A DNA stretch of 59,386 nt from an uncultured Muribaculaceae bacterium (GTDB lineage: Bacteria > Bacteroidota > Bacteroidia > Bacteroidales > Muribaculaceae). Positions 58,055 through 59,386 of the stretch are shown one piece after another. Below the pieces are notes generated by a model that did no database searches, was not told the DNA's origin, and saw only the letters and a program-made list of their open reading frames with translations. The stretch covers positions 1 to 59,386 of the forward strand of contig CAJUBL010000008.1 in assembly GCA_910584665.1 (NCBI GenBank), in the 5' to 3' direction. The position numbers and the translations under genes are program-made. Position 1 is the first letter of the stretch; every line of letters starts with the position of its first letter.

Positions 58055-59385
58055 TTTTCAAGGAATTTTATAGATTTGTCAATCAGCGTGTACATCACAG
58101 TATCTGCATCTACAAAAGGTATTTCGGCCCGATAGTCAGCAAACAGCCTTTCAACTGCTGGCGACGAATGGGCCGGACGCCGGAACTCAAGAGCCTGGGC
58201 CGCATTCATAAGTTCTATGGCAAGCACACGACGCGTGTTTTCTACTACACGCAATAGCTTGGTGGCGGCATTGGCGCCCATCGATACATGATCTTCCTGA
58301 CCCTGAGAGGAAGGAATGGAATCACAGCTCGCAGGCCAGCACAGCCCCTTGCTCTGGTTCACAACCGACGCTGCCGCATATTGTGGAATCATGAATCCGC
58401 TGTTAAGACCGGGACGTGCCACAAGGAACGAAGGAAGACCGCGCTGACCGCTGATAAGCTTATATATACGGCGCTCCGAAATACTCGACAACTCGGTCAT
58501 AGCCACCGCCAGAAAGTCCATAGGCATGGCTATAGGCTCGCCATGGAAATTACCGGCCGATACTATGATATCATCATCAGGAAATATAGTGGGATTGTCT
58601 GTCGGACTGTTTATCTCATTCTCGAGAACATATGCGACATGATGTATCGTGTCGCGGACCGCACCATGAACCTGAGGAATACAACGAAATGAATAGCAGT
58701 CCTGTACATGCTCCTTGTGGCGCTCAATGAGCTGGCTTCCGGCAAGAAGCTGTCTCATGTGAGCGGCGACATCGATCTGTCCGCGATGATGACGCACTTC
58801 GTTGACCTGAGGTCCGAACGGTTCGATACGACCGTCAAAGGCATCAAGCGACATGGCCGCTATCTCGTCGGCCATCTCAGCAAGTCTGAGACACTGGAGC
58901 ACCGCCCACACACCATGCGCACTCATGAACTGCGTGCCGTTCAGCAATGCGAGACCCTCTTTCGAACATAGTTCGACAGGACTCCAGCCATACTCCTTCA
59001 GGACTTCGGATGCGGGTCTGATTTTCCCCCTGTGCAACACCTCACCCAGCCCCAGAAGCGGGAGAGACAGATTTGCCAGCGGGGCAAGGTCGCCGGACGC
59101 GCCCAACGAACCCTGACTGTATACCACCGGCAGTATATCGTTATTATAGAAATCTATAAGACGCTCCACTGTCATCAGCTGTACACCCGAGTTTCCATAT
59201 GAGAGCGACTGGATCTTAAGCAACAGCATCAGTCTCACAACCATAGGGGTCACCCGATCCCCCATACCGCAGGCATGCGACATCACGAGATTCTTCTGCA
59301 GTTGTGACAGATCGTTGCTGTTTATCGAAATGTTGCATAACGAGCCGAAACCTGTGTTGATACCATATACCGGTTCTGTAGTATC
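58042..59385 (-). CDS. hutH: Histidine ammonia-lyase (5' end outside window)
   Basis: First step of histidine breakdown: removes ammonia to give urocanate. The frame is open to the window edge, so the N-terminus is missing; visible sequence starts with VYGINTGFGSL (the Tyr loop). The MIO prosthetic group forms from the Ala-Ser-Gly in GSLGASGDLAPLA. QEDHVSMGANAATK and other lyase-family motifs follow. A GTG at 59286 and the ATG after it are internal codons, not the start. It overlaps hutI by 13 bases. Confidence 0.93.
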   Translation of the reverse strand, partial: DTTEPVYGINTGFGSLCNISINSNDLSQLQKNLVMSHACGMGDRVTPMVVRLMLLLKIQSLSYGNSGVQLMTVERLIDFYNNDILPVVYSQGSLGASGDLAPLANLSLPLLGLGEVLHRGKIRPASEVLKEYGWSPVELCSKEGLALLNGTQFMSAHGVWAVLQCLRLAEMADEIAAMSLDAFDGRIEPFGPQVNEVRHHRGQIDVAAHMRQLLAGSQLIERHKEHVQDCYSFRCIPQVHGAVRDTIHHVAYVLENEINSPTDNPTIFPDDDIIVSAGNFHGEPIAMPMDFLAVAMTELSSISERRIYKLISGQRGLPSFLVARPGLNSGFMIPQYAAASVVNQSKGLCWPASCDSIPSSQGQEDHVSMGANAATKLLRVVENTRRVLAIELMNAAQALEFRRPAHSSPAVERLFADYRAEIPFVDADTVMYTLIDKSIKFLEKCMY

Positions 59386-59386
59386 G

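Overview
The window looks like a chromosomal segment of a Bacteroidales bacterium, most likely near Muribaculaceae or Bacteroidaceae. The genus cannot be fixed from this sequence alone. The signs are the fused LpxC-FabZ and FeoA-FeoB proteins, DUF3127/DUF6155/DUF695 genes, DPP IV and DPP5-type peptidases, and many TAnnTTTG promoter elements, three of them with a recognisable upstream element at a standard spacing. About 48 genes are visible. Most are housekeeping or conserved-hypothetical genes in short same-strand operons. I see no rRNA, tRNA, CRISPR array, prophage, transposase or integrase.

Layout. 1-6 kb: the 3' end of recQ, then on the minus strand a membrane protein, miaA and an exported protein, next to a DPP IV gene. 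6-10.5 kb: a large protein joining two receiver domains to a PEP-synthase-type ATP-grasp domain, followed by a coiled-coil gene. 10.5-18 kb: DUF695, an OB-like DUF3127 protein, an M16 protease, and the lipid A genes lpxD, lpxC-fabZ and lpxA. 18-26.6 kb: ferritin, and an overlapping minus-strand run uvrB-ygiQ-DPP5-DUF6155, with a CvfB-like gene upstream. 26.7-31.6 kb: rsmG and an MBL hydrolase on plus, a TPR gene on minus, a 418-bp structured non-coding region, and glnS. 31.9-35.3 kb: the classic thrS-infC-rpmI-rplT operon.

35.4-43 kb: cardiolipin synthase on plus, then on minus a small beta-barrel gene, a beta-propeller gene, a ClC channel, a polyprenyl sugar-phosphate transferase and a Sua5/TsaC gene, and then a gene-free AT-rich stretch of about 0.7 kb. 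43.3-54.3 kb, all plus strand: cdsA, purM, a lytic transglycosylase, DUF3332, M23 endopeptidase, phosphoglucomutase, an SGNH hydrolase, a zinc-ribbon membrane protein, an RluA-type pseudouridine synthase and fmt. 54.3 kb to the end: feoAB, hutI and hutH (hutH runs off the window).

The genes fit a Gram-negative anaerobe living on peptides: secreted S9 and M16 peptidases, histidine degradation, iron uptake and storage, lipid A, cardiolipin and wall turnover. The best candidates for undescribed biology are the receiver/ATP-grasp protein with its coiled-coil neighbour (5990-10435) and the hairpin-rich region between glnS and the TPR gene (29522-29939). Everything here was read by eye; no database search was run.
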